Numbered from the stretch's first letter, positions 42,962 through 52,711 are shown. The stretch: DNA of 64,000 nucleotides from Rhizobium glycinendophyticum (GCF_006443685.1 NZ_VFYP01000003.1:62001-126000); one strand, 5' to 3'. Made by a program: numbers and translations. The notes: generated by a model not told the origin, from the sequence alone.

Positions 42962-43987
42962 TCAGGGCAGATTGTCCTTCAAGAAAATGTCGATACGAAT
43001 ACGTTCCTGGGCCGCGACGACAGGAAGTCCGTCAGCCTTGGCTTTCAGCACGCGAATGGCGCTGCGCACCTCGTGGCCCGCATCCTGGTTGAGCACGGCA
43101 TCAATCAGCCCAGACTGCAGCGCACCGCGCGTCGTCTCGGTCAGTTCGTGCGCGATGACGACCGGTCGCCGTTCCGCCGGCAGTCGCTGCAACGCCTTGA
43201 CCAGACCGCGATTGCCGGCGCCAAGACTATAGAGGCCGACGATATCGGGGCGTTCGAATAACAGCGCAGTGACAAGCTTTTCGACCACGGCCGGATCGTC
43301 CCGCCCTTCAAGCACAGGCAACTGCATGAATCCGGCAAAATCCGACGCCATGGTGGCGGAGAAAGCTTCGAAACGCTCGCGGTGGTCGCGCACCAGCATG
43401 GAACCGGCAAGCACCGCGACAGCCCCGTGCCGTCCATTGAGAAAACGTCCGATCAGGCTCGCCGCCGTACGGCCAGCGGCCGCATTGTCGATGCCGGCAT
43501 AATGATCGCGAGCGGCTCCGGTGAGGTCAGAAACGAGCGTTACCAGTGGTATGCCCGCAGCAAGTACACGCTCGGCTGCGGCCGTGACCTCGGGCGCATC
43601 GACAGCGACGAAGGCAATGCCGGCAGGCGTTTCGGCTGCCGCCGCATCCAGTGCCCGTGCCAGCGCCAGCGGGTCGAAGGCGGGAACGTCGACGACGCGC
43701 ACCGCGATCCGCTCGACCGCAGCCCTGCCCATTGCCTCATCGAGCGCCACCCGCAAGCCGCGCATGAAAGAATTGTCATTGGAGGGAATGAGGAAGGTCA
43801 GCGGATAGACCCGGCCCTTGGCGAGGTTCGCCGCCGCGACGTCGCGAACGAAACCGAGCGCATGCACCGCCTGGTCCACTTTTTCACGTGTCCGCGCGCT
43901 CACCCCGGGACGCCGGTTCAAGACCCGGTCGACGGTGGCAAGGCTGACGCCCGCATGGCTCGCGATGTCATGGACCGTGGGCTTCAT
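42962..43987 (-). CDS. LacI-family regulator of the xylose operon
   Basis: A 341-residue LacI protein. The DNA-binding head is TVHDIASHAGVSLATVDRVL, with a substitution to Asp-Arg in the recognition helix region (VDRVL rather than VSRVL), a feature of one sugar-ABC-linked subgroup. The effector domain starts VYPLTFLIPSNDNSF. It is the first gene of a likely lacI-xylB-xylA operon. A 10-bp inverted repeat about 35-70 bp upstream is its probable operator. Xylose or a derivative is the expected effector, by context. Confidence 0.92.
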   Translation of the reverse strand: MKPTVHDIASHAGVSLATVDRVLNRRPGVSARTREKVDQAVHALGFVRDVAAANLAKGRVYPLTFLIPSNDNSFMRGLRVALDEAMGRAAVERIAVRVVDVPAFDPLALARALDAAAAETPAGIAFVAVDAPEVTAAAERVLAAGIPLVTLVSDLTGAARDHYAGIDNAAAGRTAASLIGRFLNGRHGAVAVLAGSMLVRDHRERFEAFSATMASDFAGFMQLPVLEGRDDPAVVEKLVTALLFERPDIVGLYSLGAGNRGLVKALQRLPAERRPVVIAHELTETTRGALQSGLIDAVLNQDAGHEVRSAIRVLKAKADGLPVVAAQERIRIDIFLKDNLP

Positions 43988-44021
43988 TCTCTCCTCCGGC
44001 GCCTGTCCTACACCAGGAAAT

Positions 44022-44057
44022 GAGGTACGTAAATCATGAATCTGATGTACGTACCTC
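44022..44057. promoter_or_regulatory. inverted-repeat operator upstream of the xylose-operon lacI gene
   Basis: Arms GAGGTACGTA (44022-44031) and TACGTACCTC (44048-44057) are perfect 10-bp reverse complements separated by 16 bp. The core GTACGTAC-like halves suggest two binding sites. Position upstream of the lacI start supports autoregulation of the operon. Confidence 0.75.
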
Positions 44058-44069
44058 TTTTCTCACGCG

Positions 44070-44095
44070 AAAAAACCGCCTCCCGAAGGAGGCGG
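44070..44095 (-). terminator. Rho-independent terminator of the EmrAB-type operon
   Basis: On the minus strand, CCGCCTCC pairs with GGAGGCGG around a TTCG loop, followed by a run of T residues. It lies 65 bp beyond the stop of the leftward efflux gene. Confidence 0.88.
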
Positions 44096-44160
44096 CCAAG
44101 TAAGGAGATCACAAAAGGGAGGCTATCTTCTGCAGCTTGTGCCGGGGTTACGACGCGTGA

Positions 44161-45750
44161 TCAGTGGCCGGCGCCCGCAGGAGCAGCAGCCTTTGGCTTC
44201 TTCAGAAGCAGGACCATGAAGATGAGCGAGGTGAAAAGGACGGTGAGGCCCATGAACACGTCCATGAAGGACAGAAGTGTCGCCTGTTGTGTGGCGATGC
44301 CCGACAGCTTCTTAATGGCGACGGCCGAGCCATCGAGCCCATAGCTATCATAGTTCGCGCCCACCGAAGACAGCCAGTCGAGCGCGGCCCGGTTGCCCCA
44401 GTTCAACTGCTCGGAAAGGCGCGCATAGTGATCATCAGACCGCTGCGTCAGCATGGTGTTGATGATCGCGAGCCCCACGGCCCCGCCAAGGTTTCGGGTC
44501 AGATTGAACAGACCGGAGGCATTCTTCATACGCTCCGGCGGCAGGGTGCCGAGCGCCAGGTTGTTGATCGGCACCATGCAGATCATCAGCGAACAGCCGC
44601 GCAGGATCTGCGGAATGAGCAGCTCATAAAAATCCCAGTCGGCGGTAAGCCCGGTCATCATATAGGTGCCGAGGGCGAAGCCCGCGAAGCCACCCATCAT
44701 CATCACCCGCGGATCGAGTTTGTTGGACAGGATGCCGGCCACGGGCGCCGTGAAAAACATCGCCGCGCCGGAGACGAACATCGTCTCGCCGATCATCATG
44801 GAATCATAGCCTCTGATGCGCCCGAGATAGAGCGGATAGAGATATGTCAGGCCATAGAGCCCGACGCCCATGACGAAGGAGAACAAGGAACCAAAGGCAA
44901 AGTTGGCATTGGAAAATGCCCTTAAGTCGACCACTGGCAGTTCTGCCACGAAAACACGTCTGAAGAAGATGACAGCACCAATCGTCATGGCGACCGTAGC
45001 AACGACGATATGCTGGTCGTTGAACCAGTCGTTCTTGTTGCCCTCTTCTAGCACATATTCGAGGGAGCCGAGGAAGACTGCCATGGAGGCAAGGCCGGTC
45101 CAGTCGAAGATCTTGAAGAGCTTGAGATCCGGCTTGTCGAAATCGATCAGGCTCCAGGTCGCGGCAGCGACCAGCATTCCGGGAATGACGTTGATCAGGA
45201 ACAGCCAGTGCCATGACATCGCGTGGCTGATATAGCCCCCGATGGTCGGCCCGATGGTTGGCGCGAGCGTCGCGACAAGTCCAACCATCGGCGAGACTAT
45301 GCTGCGCTTGGATGGCGGAAAAATGGTGAAGGCGGCAGCAAACACCGAGGGGATCATGCCGCCACCGATAAAGCCCTGAATGGCGCGGTAGATGATCATC
45401 TGTTCGATATTGGTGGCTGTCGCACAAAGGGCGCTCGCCAACGTGAAGCCGGTCGCGCACATGGTGAAGAGCACACGTGTCGACAGGATGCGCGCAAGCA
45501 CACCCGACAACGGGATCATGATGACTTCGGCAATCAGATAAGAGGTCTGGACCCAGGCGACTTCATCCGAGCCGGCCCCAAGACCGGCCTGGATTTCTGC
45601 CAGCGATGCCGAGACGATCTGGATGTCCAGGATCGACATGAACATGCCGAAGACCATCGCGAGAAACGCGAAGAGACGTCGCGGATCCATGCGCTCCTCG
45701 GCACCGGCCGGTGGCCGCATCACGCCAGGCGAAGAAGTAACCGTGGCCAT
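44161..45750 (-). CDS. DHA2-family multidrug efflux transporter (EmrB type)
   Basis: A 529-residue major-facilitator protein with 14 predicted membrane helices. DHA2 landmarks are present: the first-helix segment FLAMVFGMFMSILDIQIVSAS, VAWVQTSYLIAEVIMIPLSG and an early GPTIGGYI motif C. Together with the membrane-fusion protein gene immediately upstream (35 bp gap) and an outer-membrane channel encoded elsewhere, it would pump drugs or toxic compounds across the envelope. The operon is leftward and ends at a clear terminator. Confidence 0.92.
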   Translation of the reverse strand: MATVTSSPGVMRPPAGAEERMDPRRLFAFLAMVFGMFMSILDIQIVSASLAEIQAGLGAGSDEVAWVQTSYLIAEVIMIPLSGVLARILSTRVLFTMCATGFTLASALCATATNIEQMIIYRAIQGFIGGGMIPSVFAAAFTIFPPSKRSIVSPMVGLVATLAPTIGPTIGGYISHAMSWHWLFLINVIPGMLVAAATWSLIDFDKPDLKLFKIFDWTGLASMAVFLGSLEYVLEEGNKNDWFNDQHIVVATVAMTIGAVIFFRRVFVAELPVVDLRAFSNANFAFGSLFSFVMGVGLYGLTYLYPLYLGRIRGYDSMMIGETMFVSGAAMFFTAPVAGILSNKLDPRVMMMGGFAGFALGTYMMTGLTADWDFYELLIPQILRGCSLMICMVPINNLALGTLPPERMKNASGLFNLTRNLGGAVGLAIINTMLTQRSDDHYARLSEQLNWGNRAALDWLSSVGANYDSYGLDGSAVAIKKLSGIATQQATLLSFMDVFMGLTVLFTSLIFMVLLLKKPKAAAPAGAGH

Positions 45751-45785
45751 GGAGAGGCCCTTTCCGAGACGAAAACCGACCTGTG

Positions 45786-47009
45786 TTACCTGCTGGTGGC
45801 AACCGCCTGCGCGTCGGGTGCGGTGCGGGTATCGACATCGACGATGACGCTGAGGCCGGCACGCAGATGGCCACCGGCGAGCGCATCCTTCGGCAAGGCG
45901 ATCCTGACCGGCACCCGCTGAACGACTTTTGTGAAGTTGCCCGTCGCGTTTTCCGCCGGCAGCATCGAGAAGATTGCACCGGAGGCAGGCGCAATCGAGG
46001 TCACAGTGCCCTCAAGCGGCTTCTCGCCATAGGCGTCGACATGGATCGACACCTTGGAACCGGGAACGAGATGCGCAATCTGCGTTTCCTTGAAATTTGC
46101 CTCGATATAGAGCTCGCTGGTCGGCACCAGGGCTGCCAGACGCTTGCCGGCCGAAACGAGATCGCCATCCTGAACCGCCAGATTGCCAACAACGCCATCA
46201 TACGGCGCCTTCAGCACGGTGAAGTCCAGGTCGCGCTGCGCCTTGTCGATCGCCAGATCCTGCAGCCGCACAGTCGACAAAGCTTCGTCGCGCTGCGCCT
46301 TCAAAAGACTGAGGTTGGCCTCTGCGGAAGCCACCGCGGCCTCGCCGGCGACGAGGTTGGCATTGGCCTGGTCGAGGGCAACCTTGGCGTTGTCGAGATC
46401 GGCGGTCGTGCCGACCGACTTGGCAGCCAGATCGGTTGCACGCTTGGCGGTAATCTCGGCGCCGCGAACGGCCGCCTGGAGAGCACCGAGCTGCGCCCTG
46501 GCCTGCGCGATGCTCGCCTCTCCGCCGATGATCTGCGCATCGATGCGCTTCACCGCAAGCTCTGCACTCGTCTTGTTGGCCTGCGCCTGTTCCAGCGCAA
46601 TCTGATAGTCGCCACCATCAAGCGTCACCAGGGGGTCGCCGGCATGCACGAACTGGTTGCTGTCGACATTGACCTTCTCGACATAGCCGGAAATCTTCGG
46701 CGAGATGATCGCGATATCACCTTCGATATAGGCGTCTTCGGTCGAGACCATGAAGCGGCCATTGGTCCACCACTCGTAGCCGTACCAGGCGCCGCCGCCG
46801 AGGATGGCGAGCAGCACCACAGGCAGCACTGGGCTGCGACGCTTCTTCGGCGCCGCGGCCTGCGCCGCGACGGGAGCGACTGCCGCCGGCTTTTCGGCGA
46901 CGGAAGGGGTCCCTGGTTCCAGCTGCGTCTCGGACACGTCTTCATTCCGATCGAGGGGACTGGAGGAGGAACGAAAGGCGGTGGATCTGTGCGTCGATGA
47001 CATGGGCAT
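45786..47009 (-). CDS. HlyD-family membrane fusion protein (EmrA type)
   Basis: A 407-residue periplasmic adaptor. One N-terminal membrane helix (about residues 63-82) follows a cytoplasmic Pro/Ala-rich tail. Then come lipoyl half-motifs, a long alpha-hairpin coiled coil (ANKTSAELAVKRIDAQIIGG to about residue 220), and a beta-barrel region with LKAPYDGVVGNLAVQDGD. It bridges the EmrB-type pump to an outer-membrane channel. An ATG at 47003 is also in frame. It is the first gene of the efflux operon, divergent from TetR. Confidence 0.91.
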   Translation of the reverse strand: MPMSSTHRSTAFRSSSSPLDRNEDVSETQLEPGTPSVAEKPAAVAPVAAQAAAPKKRRSPVLPVVLLAILGGGAWYGYEWWTNGRFMVSTEDAYIEGDIAIISPKISGYVEKVNVDSNQFVHAGDPLVTLDGGDYQIALEQAQANKTSAELAVKRIDAQIIGGEASIAQARAQLGALQAAVRGAEITAKRATDLAAKSVGTTADLDNAKVALDQANANLVAGEAAVASAEANLSLLKAQRDEALSTVRLQDLAIDKAQRDLDFTVLKAPYDGVVGNLAVQDGDLVSAGKRLAALVPTSELYIEANFKETQIAHLVPGSKVSIHVDAYGEKPLEGTVTSIAPASGAIFSMLPAENATGNFTKVVQRVPVRIALPKDALAGGHLRAGLSVIVDVDTRTAPDAQAVATSR

Positions 47010-47041
47010 AGCACCAGGGATGGGGTTACAACTTTCGAACT

Positions 47042-47055
47042 GAACCGTTCGGTTC
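47042..47055. promoter_or_regulatory. TetR-type operator candidate between the efflux operon and tetR
   Basis: GAACCG and CGGTTC form a perfect 6-bp inverted repeat with a 2-bp spacer, placed about 35 bp upstream of the adaptor gene and 92 bp upstream of tetR. The form fits AcrR/TetR operators. Assignment rests on symmetry and divergent context. Confidence 0.6.
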
Positions 47056-47146
47056 GATTGACATATCGCGTTTTCTCCCGCATATCAAGGGCTGCCAATC
47101 CGACTTTCCCGAGTCAAAACGACTATTGTTAATATTTGGACCTGCG

Positions 47147-47857
47147 ATGCCGAAAAAGATCACGTCAGAACAGAAGACGCCCGACGACGCGCCCTCCTCT
47201 GCGGCTGTGGCACTGGGACGGTTTCCGGCAGGCGAAGACCCGATCAAGCGCGGCCAGATCCTCGACGGCGCCAAGCGTGTCTTCATGAAGATGGGCTATG
47301 ACGCGGCCAGCATGAACGACGTGACCCGCGAGGCCGGTGTTTCAAAGGGCACGATCTACGTCTATTTCCAGAGCAAGGAAGAACTCTTTGCCGCGCTGAT
47401 CGATCGCGCCAAGGGACAGTTCACGGATACGGTGCGCGAGACCCTGGCCCAGAGTGTCAGCGCCGAAGACGGTCTTCGACGGTTCGGCCAGGCATTCGCC
47501 AATCGCATCTTCAACTCCGAAATGATCGCCTCGATGCGCATCCTTCTGGGCGTGATCGATCGCATGCCGCTGCTCTGTCAGCGATATCTGGCGGATTCTC
47601 CCAGCAATGCCCGGGGCGTCCTCAAGAGCTTCCTGGATCGCCACGTCGCCGACGGAACGTTGGAGATTGCCGACACCTCGCTTGCGGCGAAACAATTCAT
47701 CGAACTGACGGGCGGCATTTTCTTGAAGGGACGCCTGTTTAACGAGATCCCCGAGGAGATCACTCCGGAAGAGATCCATCGCGTCATCGAAAGCGGCCTG
47801 AAAGTCTTTCTGGCCGCCTATGCCTGCAAGGCAGAGGCCGGATCACATCCGGGTTGA
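47147..47857 (+). CDS. TetR-family transcriptional regulator
   Basis: A 236-residue repressor. The N-terminal helix-turn-helix is typical (AGVSKGTIYVYFQSKEELF, about residues 63-81), preceded by a 30-residue disordered tail, and the helical C-terminal domain ends in a TetR_C-like fold. The ATG at 47147 is chosen over an upstream TTG. It is divergent from the EmrAB-type operon and likely represses it until a toxic substrate binds. A symmetric GAACCG/CGGTTC site lies between them. Confidence 0.92.
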   Translation: MPKKITSEQKTPDDAPSSAAVALGRFPAGEDPIKRGQILDGAKRVFMKMGYDAASMNDVTREAGVSKGTIYVYFQSKEELFAALIDRAKGQFTDTVRETLAQSVSAEDGLRRFGQAFANRIFNSEMIASMRILLGVIDRMPLLCQRYLADSPSNARGVLKSFLDRHVADGTLEIADTSLAAKQFIELTGGIFLKGRLFNEIPEEITPEEIHRVIESGLKVFLAAYACKAEAGSHPG

Positions 47858-47942
47858 GCCTATCCTCGCTGCAGACCTTGCCAACTGCGATGTATTGCCC
47901 CACATCCACCGTCGCTGACCCTCGCGTACGGAACCGAAAAAC

Positions 47943-48701
47943 ATGCAGGACTATCTTCCGCTTCTTCAGGACCCCACTGCCTGGGTCGCTCTGGTGACAC
48001 TGGTGGTAATGGAGGTCGTGCTCGGCATCGACAACCTGATCTTCATCTCGATCCTGACCAACAAGCTTCCGGAAGAGATGCGCGAACGCGCCCGCCGCAT
48101 CGGCATCGGCCTCGCGCTGATCATGCGCCTCGCTCTGCTCGGCACCGTCGCCTGGATCGTCCAGCTGACCACGCCGATCTTCGAACTTTTCGGCCACGGC
48201 TTCTCCTGGAAGGACCTGATCCTCATTGCCGGGGGTCTCTTCCTGGTGTGGAAGGCCACCAAGGAAATCCACCACAGCGTTGATCCGGTCGACCATGAAG
48301 AGGATTTCATCGCCTCCTCGGCCACGACCACCTTCGCCAGCGCCATTGGCCAGATTCTCCTGCTCGACCTCGTCTTCTCGATCGACAGCATCATCACCGC
48401 CGTGGGCATGACCCCGCATCTGCCGATCATGGTAATCGCGGTTATTGCCGCCGTGACCGTCATGCTGGTGGCAGCGACACCGCTTGCCAACTTCATCGCC
48501 AAGAACCCGACCGTCGTCATGCTGGCCCTCGGCTTCCTGCTGATGATCGGCACCACCCTCATTGCAGAAGGCATGGGCTTCCACGTGCCCAAGGGCTACA
48601 TTTACGCCGCCATGGCCTTCTCGGCTCTTGTCGAGGTGCTGAACATGTTTGCCAGACGCAAACATGTGCGGGACCGAGAGGCGAAGAAGAAGCTTCACTA
48701 A
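47943..48701 (+). CDS. TerC-family integral membrane protein
   Basis: A 252-residue membrane protein with about seven helices. The family's acidic intramembrane motifs are present: [15 protein letters not shown] near the start and [14 protein letters not shown] in the middle, placing Asp residues where TerC proteins likely bind cations. A cytoplasmic basic tail ends [13 protein letters not shown]. TerC proteins are linked to tellurite resistance, calcium or manganese export, and metalation of exported enzymes. No ter genes are nearby, so the role is probably general metal homeostasis. Confidence 0.9.
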   Translation: MQDYLPLLQDPTAWVALVTLVVMEVVLGIDNLIFISILTNKLPEEMRERARRIGIGLALIMRLALLGTVAWIVQLTTPIFELFGHGFSWKDLILIAGGLFLVWKATKEIHHSVDPVDHEEDFIASSATTTFASAIGQILLLDLVFSIDSIITAVGMTPHLPIMVIAVIAAVTVMLVAATPLANFIAKNPTVVMLALGFLLMIGTTLIAEGMGFHVPKGYIYAAMAFSALVEVLNMFARRKHVRDREAKKKLH

Positions 48702-48852
48702 GTCCAATCGGGCCTGACACTATTTCCCGTCCGAGGCTGGCTTCTCGAAAGCCTTTGACGGGTTTTGCATTTGAGGGAACCGATCGACCGTCGAAGGGTT
48801 GCTGCGGTAACCGGACCTCTTTTCTGTCTCATGCCTCGCCGGCCGGAGCACC

Positions 48853-50619
48853 ATGACCTACGAGCAAATTCTTGCCTTCGGCCTGATCGCCGTGATGATG
48901 GCCGCCTTCCTGTGGGAAAAATTCCGTTATGATGTCGTCGCCTGCGTGGCGCTGGTGGCGGCAGTCTCGCTCGGGCTTCTTCCAGCAAAAGATGCCTTTG
49001 CCGGCTTTTCCGATGATCTGGTGATCATCGTCGGCAGCGCGCTGGTGGTCAGCGCCGGTGTCGCCCGCTCGGGCGTGGTCGATCTTGCCATCAAGCGCTT
49101 CTTCCCGGCGCTGTCCTCGCTCCACGGTCAAATGCTGTTGCTACTGATCACGGTGACGGTTCTCTCGGCCTTCATCAAGAATATCGGCGCGCTCGCCATC
49201 ATGATGCCAGTCGCCTTCCAGTTCGCCCGCCGCTCCAATGTCCCGCCTTCGGTCTTCCTGATGCCCATGGCTTTTTCAGCCCTTCTCGGCGGACTGATGA
49301 CCCAGATCGGCACCTCGCCCAACATCGCGGTCTCGCGCCTGCGCCAGGAGCTGACGGGCACGCCCTTCACGATGTTCGATTTCACCCCTGTTGGTGCAAT
49401 GCTCGCGCTTGCCGGCATCCTCTTCCTGATCTTCTTCTATTGGCTCGTGCCACGCCGCGAAAATCAGAACCCCTCGCTGCAGGAGGCTCTCGAAGCCTCA
49501 AGCTTCGCAACCGAGGCACATGTGCCGCCGCAATCACCCTTTGTGCAGAAGACGCTTAATCAGCTTTTGAAGACGGCTCAGGGCGAAGTCACCGCGTCCG
49601 CAGTGCTGCGCGGACAGACCCGGCTGTCACCATTCCCCGACATTCTTCTGCATGCCGAGGATATCGTGCTGCTGGAGGGCCCGTCGGATGCGCTCGATCG
49701 CATCGTTTCGCAGGCCGGCCTCACTCTGGCCGTCCACGAAAAGCCGGACATGAAACGCGGTGACCTCTCGTCGATCGAGGCCGTGATCGGGCGAGGCTCG
49801 CCCTTGATCGGCGAAAAGGCCAAGGAACTCGCCCTTGTTCACACCTACGGCGTCAATCTTCTGGCCGTCAGCCGGCAGGGCAAGCGCATTCGCGAGCGGC
49901 TGGGAGAGCTAACGCTTCGCTCTGGGGACGTCGTGCTGCTGCAGGGTCTGCGCCAGCAGATGCCGTCCATCCTGACCGAGCTTGGATGCCTGCCGCTGGC
50001 CGAACGCGAAATCCTGCTTGGCACGAGCCGCAATGTGCTCATTCCGCTGGCAATCCTTGTCGTTGCGATGGGAGCGACTGCGCTCGGCATCGCGCCGGTC
50101 GCCATCGCCTTCTTTACCGCAGCGCTCGCCATGGTCGCCTTCGGTGTCATTCCCGTCAGCGAGGTTTACCGGGCGGTCGATGGCCCGATACTGGTGATGC
50201 TTGCGGCTCTGATCCCGGTCGCAGACACGCTGCGGACTTCGGGCGGCAGCGATGTCATCGCCGGTTGGCTGAACGCGGTCGCAGGCGGCATGCCGGCCTG
50301 GGGCGCCGTCGCGATGATCCTGGTGACCGCAATGGCTGTCACCCCATTCCTCAACAATGCTGCCACTGTCCTAGTCATGGCGCCGATTGCGGCAAGCTTC
50401 GCCAACGGTCTCGGCTATAAGCCGGAGGCTTTCCTGATGGCGGTTGCAATCGGTGCCGGTTGCGACTTCCTCACGCCGATCGGCCACCAGTGCAATACGT
50501 TGGTCATGGGCCCGGGTGGCTACAGGTTTTCCGACTATCCTCGCCTGGGTTTGCCGCTGTCCATCCTGATCATCCTGGTCTCGGTGCCGGCGCTGCTGAT
50601 GGTCTGGCCGGTAACGTGA
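48853..50619 (+). CDS. SLC13-family permease with two central TrkA-C domains
   Basis: A 588-residue membrane protein. Two bundles of membrane helices (about residues 1-200 and 400-588) flank a soluble region of about 200 residues. That region contains two RCK/TrkA-C-like modules, seen in ILLHAEDIVLLEGPSDALDR and LTLRSGDVVLLQGLRQQMPS. The re-entrant transport motifs appear as SALLGGLMTQIGTSPNIA and GCDFLTPIGHQCNTLVMG. This layout is typical of SLC13/DASS-like permeases moving sulfate, dicarboxylates or other anions. Substrate unknown. A clear terminator follows. Confidence 0.9.
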   Translation: MTYEQILAFGLIAVMMAAFLWEKFRYDVVACVALVAAVSLGLLPAKDAFAGFSDDLVIIVGSALVVSAGVARSGVVDLAIKRFFPALSSLHGQMLLLLITVTVLSAFIKNIGALAIMMPVAFQFARRSNVPPSVFLMPMAFSALLGGLMTQIGTSPNIAVSRLRQELTGTPFTMFDFTPVGAMLALAGILFLIFFYWLVPRRENQNPSLQEALEASSFATEAHVPPQSPFVQKTLNQLLKTAQGEVTASAVLRGQTRLSPFPDILLHAEDIVLLEGPSDALDRIVSQAGLTLAVHEKPDMKRGDLSSIEAVIGRGSPLIGEKAKELALVHTYGVNLLAVSRQGKRIRERLGELTLRSGDVVLLQGLRQQMPSILTELGCLPLAEREILLGTSRNVLIPLAILVVAMGATALGIAPVAIAFFTAALAMVAFGVIPVSEVYRAVDGPILVMLAALIPVADTLRTSGGSDVIAGWLNAVAGGMPAWGAVAMILVTAMAVTPFLNNAATVLVMAPIAASFANGLGYKPEAFLMAVAIGAGCDFLTPIGHQCNTLVMGPGGYRFSDYPRLGLPLSILIILVSVPALLMVWPVT

Positions 50620-51084
50620 GGATCTGACGGGAAGAACCCACGCAAAGAAAAACCTGCGTCGGCGGGACGCAGGTTTTCCTTGGGGCGGGGACTTGGGGGA
50701 CGAGCGCAGGCCGGACGGTTAAGGGGCTCGCCTGCCATTTCGTTGGCCACGGAAAGAAACCGGAAAAACTTCCGTGTTCCCCATATCCCGTCGCGTCCGG
50801 TTGGCACGGCCTGCGCTCTGTCATCATAACGCCGACCCCGCCTTCGGGTTCCGGCCCTCGACAAATAATTTTGAAGTTTTTTCCAGCCACCCTTCCGGGA
50901 CCGGCGCTATCAGTGGTTTTTCTTGACGCACGGGCCTGAATATGGCCTAAGGCCACGCGGTGGAACCGGCTTGCGCATCGACGTTTCCTCGCCTGTTACC
51001 GGCGTCCCGCCACACTGATTTCACACATTGTCCCGATCCGGCATCTGTCGCCCGATCATTCGCACGCACCACGAGCTGAATTCC
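50620..51084. other. intergenic region upstream of gltX
   Basis: This 465-bp stretch holds the terminator at 50651-50678. The rest is GC-rich with no recognisable gene, RNA or strong symmetric site; it must include the gltX promoter. A long minus-strand open frame enters from the gltX antisense strand, but it lacks any family similarity and ribosome site. Confidence 0.6.
50651..50678. terminator. Rho-independent terminator after the SLC13 permease gene
   Basis: A perfect 10-bp stem AACCTGCGTC/GACGCAGGTT encloses GGCGG and is followed by TT and CCTT. A-run before and T-run after allow action in both directions. Confidence 0.88.
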
Positions 51085-52542
51085 ATGACCAAGTCCGGCG
51101 TCCGCGTCCGCATCGCACCCTCCCCGACCGGCGAACCCCATGTCGGGACCGCCTATATCGCGCTGTTCAACTACCTCTTCGCCAAGAAGTTCGGCGGCGA
51201 GTTTATTCTGCGCATCGAGGACACCGACGCGACCCGCTCGACCGCCGAGTTCGAGCAGAAGGTGCTGGACGCTCTCAAATGGACCGGCCTCAACTGGTCG
51301 GAAGGTCCTGATGTCGGCGGCCCTTACGGCCCCTACCGCCAGTCCGAACGCAAGGACATCTACCGTCCTTTCGTCGACAAGATGCTCGCCAATGGCGGCG
51401 CCTTCCGCTGTTTCTGCACGCCAGAGCGCCTGGAAAGCATGCGCGAAGCTCAACGCGCCGCGGGAAAGCCCCCCGGCTATGACGGCCTCTGCCTGCATCT
51501 GAAGGCCGAGGAAGTGACCGCCCGCGTCGAAGCCGGCGAGCCGCATGTCGTGCGCCTGAAGGTGCCGACCGAAGGCTCTTGCGACTTCCACGACGGCGTC
51601 TATGGCGATGTCTCGATCCCGTGGGAAAGCGTCGACATGCAGGTCCTGCTCAAGGGCGACGGCATGCCGACCTATCACATGGCGAACGTCGTCGACGATC
51701 ACCTGATGAAGATCACCCACGTCGCCCGCGGCGAGGAGTGGCTGGCCTCCGTGCCGAAGCATATCCTGATCTATCGCCATCTGGGGCTCGAACCGCCAAA
51801 GTTCATGCACCTGTCGCTGATGCGCAATCACGACAAGTCGAAGCTGTCGAAGCGCAAGAACCCGACCTCGATCTCCTATTACTCGGCCCTCGGCTATCTC
51901 CCCGAAGCGCTGATGAACTTCCTCGGCCTGTTCTTCATCCAGATCGCCGAAGGCGAGGAACTGCTGTCGATGGAAGAGCTGATCGAGAAGTTCGATCCGG
52001 ACAACCTTTCCAAGGCCGGCGCGATCTTCGACATCCAGAAGCTCGATTGGCTGAACGGCCGCTGGCTGCGCGAAAAGCTGACGCCGGAAGATTTCGTCGC
52101 CCGCGTGCTCGACTGGGCCCAGGAAAACGACCGCCTGGTCGAAGGCCTGAAGCTCGCCCAGAGCCGTGTGACCAAGCTCGGCGAACTGCCGCCGCTCGCC
52201 GGCTTCCTGCTCGCCAACGACGTCGGCCTGACGCCTGCCTCCTTCGGCGGGTTGAAGACCAGCCCGACTGAGACGCTCGAAATCGTCACCACCGTCCAGG
52301 CGGATCTCGAAAAGATCCTCGAATGGAACGTCACGACCATCGAGGAAGAGCTGCGCGCGATCTCCGAGCGCATGGGCAAGAAGCTCCGCGTCGTCACCCC
52401 GCCGCTTTTCGTCGCCGTCTCCGGTAGCCAGCGTTCGCTTCCGCTGTTTGACTCGATGGCGCTGCTCGGCCGCTCTGTCGTGCGCCAGCGGTTGAAGGTG
52501 GCGATCCAGGTGCTGACCGCGATGGTAGGTGCACAGAACTGA
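51085..52542 (+). CDS. gltX: glutamyl-tRNA synthetase
   Basis: A 485-residue class I aminoacyl-tRNA synthetase that charges tRNA-Glu (and in many alphaproteobacteria also tRNA-Gln for later amidation). The HIGH-type motif is PSPTGEPHVG (residues 12-21), and the KMSKS-type loop is SKLSKR near residue 255. The C-terminal half is the anticodon-binding domain. I use the ATG at 51085, which begins the conserved N terminus. It is followed by lysS in the same direction, a gene order also seen in other rhizobia, with an inverted-repeat element between. Confidence 0.95.
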   Translation: MTKSGVRVRIAPSPTGEPHVGTAYIALFNYLFAKKFGGEFILRIEDTDATRSTAEFEQKVLDALKWTGLNWSEGPDVGGPYGPYRQSERKDIYRPFVDKMLANGGAFRCFCTPERLESMREAQRAAGKPPGYDGLCLHLKAEEVTARVEAGEPHVVRLKVPTEGSCDFHDGVYGDVSIPWESVDMQVLLKGDGMPTYHMANVVDDHLMKITHVARGEEWLASVPKHILIYRHLGLEPPKFMHLSLMRNHDKSKLSKRKNPTSISYYSALGYLPEALMNFLGLFFIQIAEGEELLSMEELIEKFDPDNLSKAGAIFDIQKLDWLNGRWLREKLTPEDFVARVLDWAQENDRLVEGLKLAQSRVTKLGELPPLAGFLLANDVGLTPASFGGLKTSPTETLEIVTTVQADLEKILEWNVTTIEEELRAISERMGKKLRVVTPPLFVAVSGSQRSLPLFDSMALLGRSVVRQRLKVAIQVLTAMVGAQN

Positions 52543-52550
52543 GGGAAAGC

Positions 52551-52650
52551 CCCTCCCCCTTGTGGGGAGGGGTTGGGGAGGGGTTTTTCCCCGAGCAAGA
52601 CGCCTCCCCTCCCCGTCGCTTCGCTCCGACCCTCCCCACAAGGGGGAGGG
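52551..52650. repeat. inverted-repeat element between gltX and lysS
   Basis: Perfect 21-bp inverted arms (52551-52571 and 52630-52650; core CCCTCCCC..GGGGAGGG) enclose 58 bp, and each arm can also fold on itself. The element resembles the first part of the repeat at 29716-29921. In RNA it would form a large GC-rich stem between the two synthetase genes. Confidence 0.85.
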
Positions 52651-52711
52651 TTGACCGAGCCAGCCGCACCAGCGAACTGAAACGAACATAGCCGCAAAAG
52701 GCATTCACACG

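Noticed and set aside
50947..52704. A 585-residue open frame on the minus strand
   Set aside because: It is antisense to gltX and the inverted-repeat element. Coding evidence is entirely with gltX.
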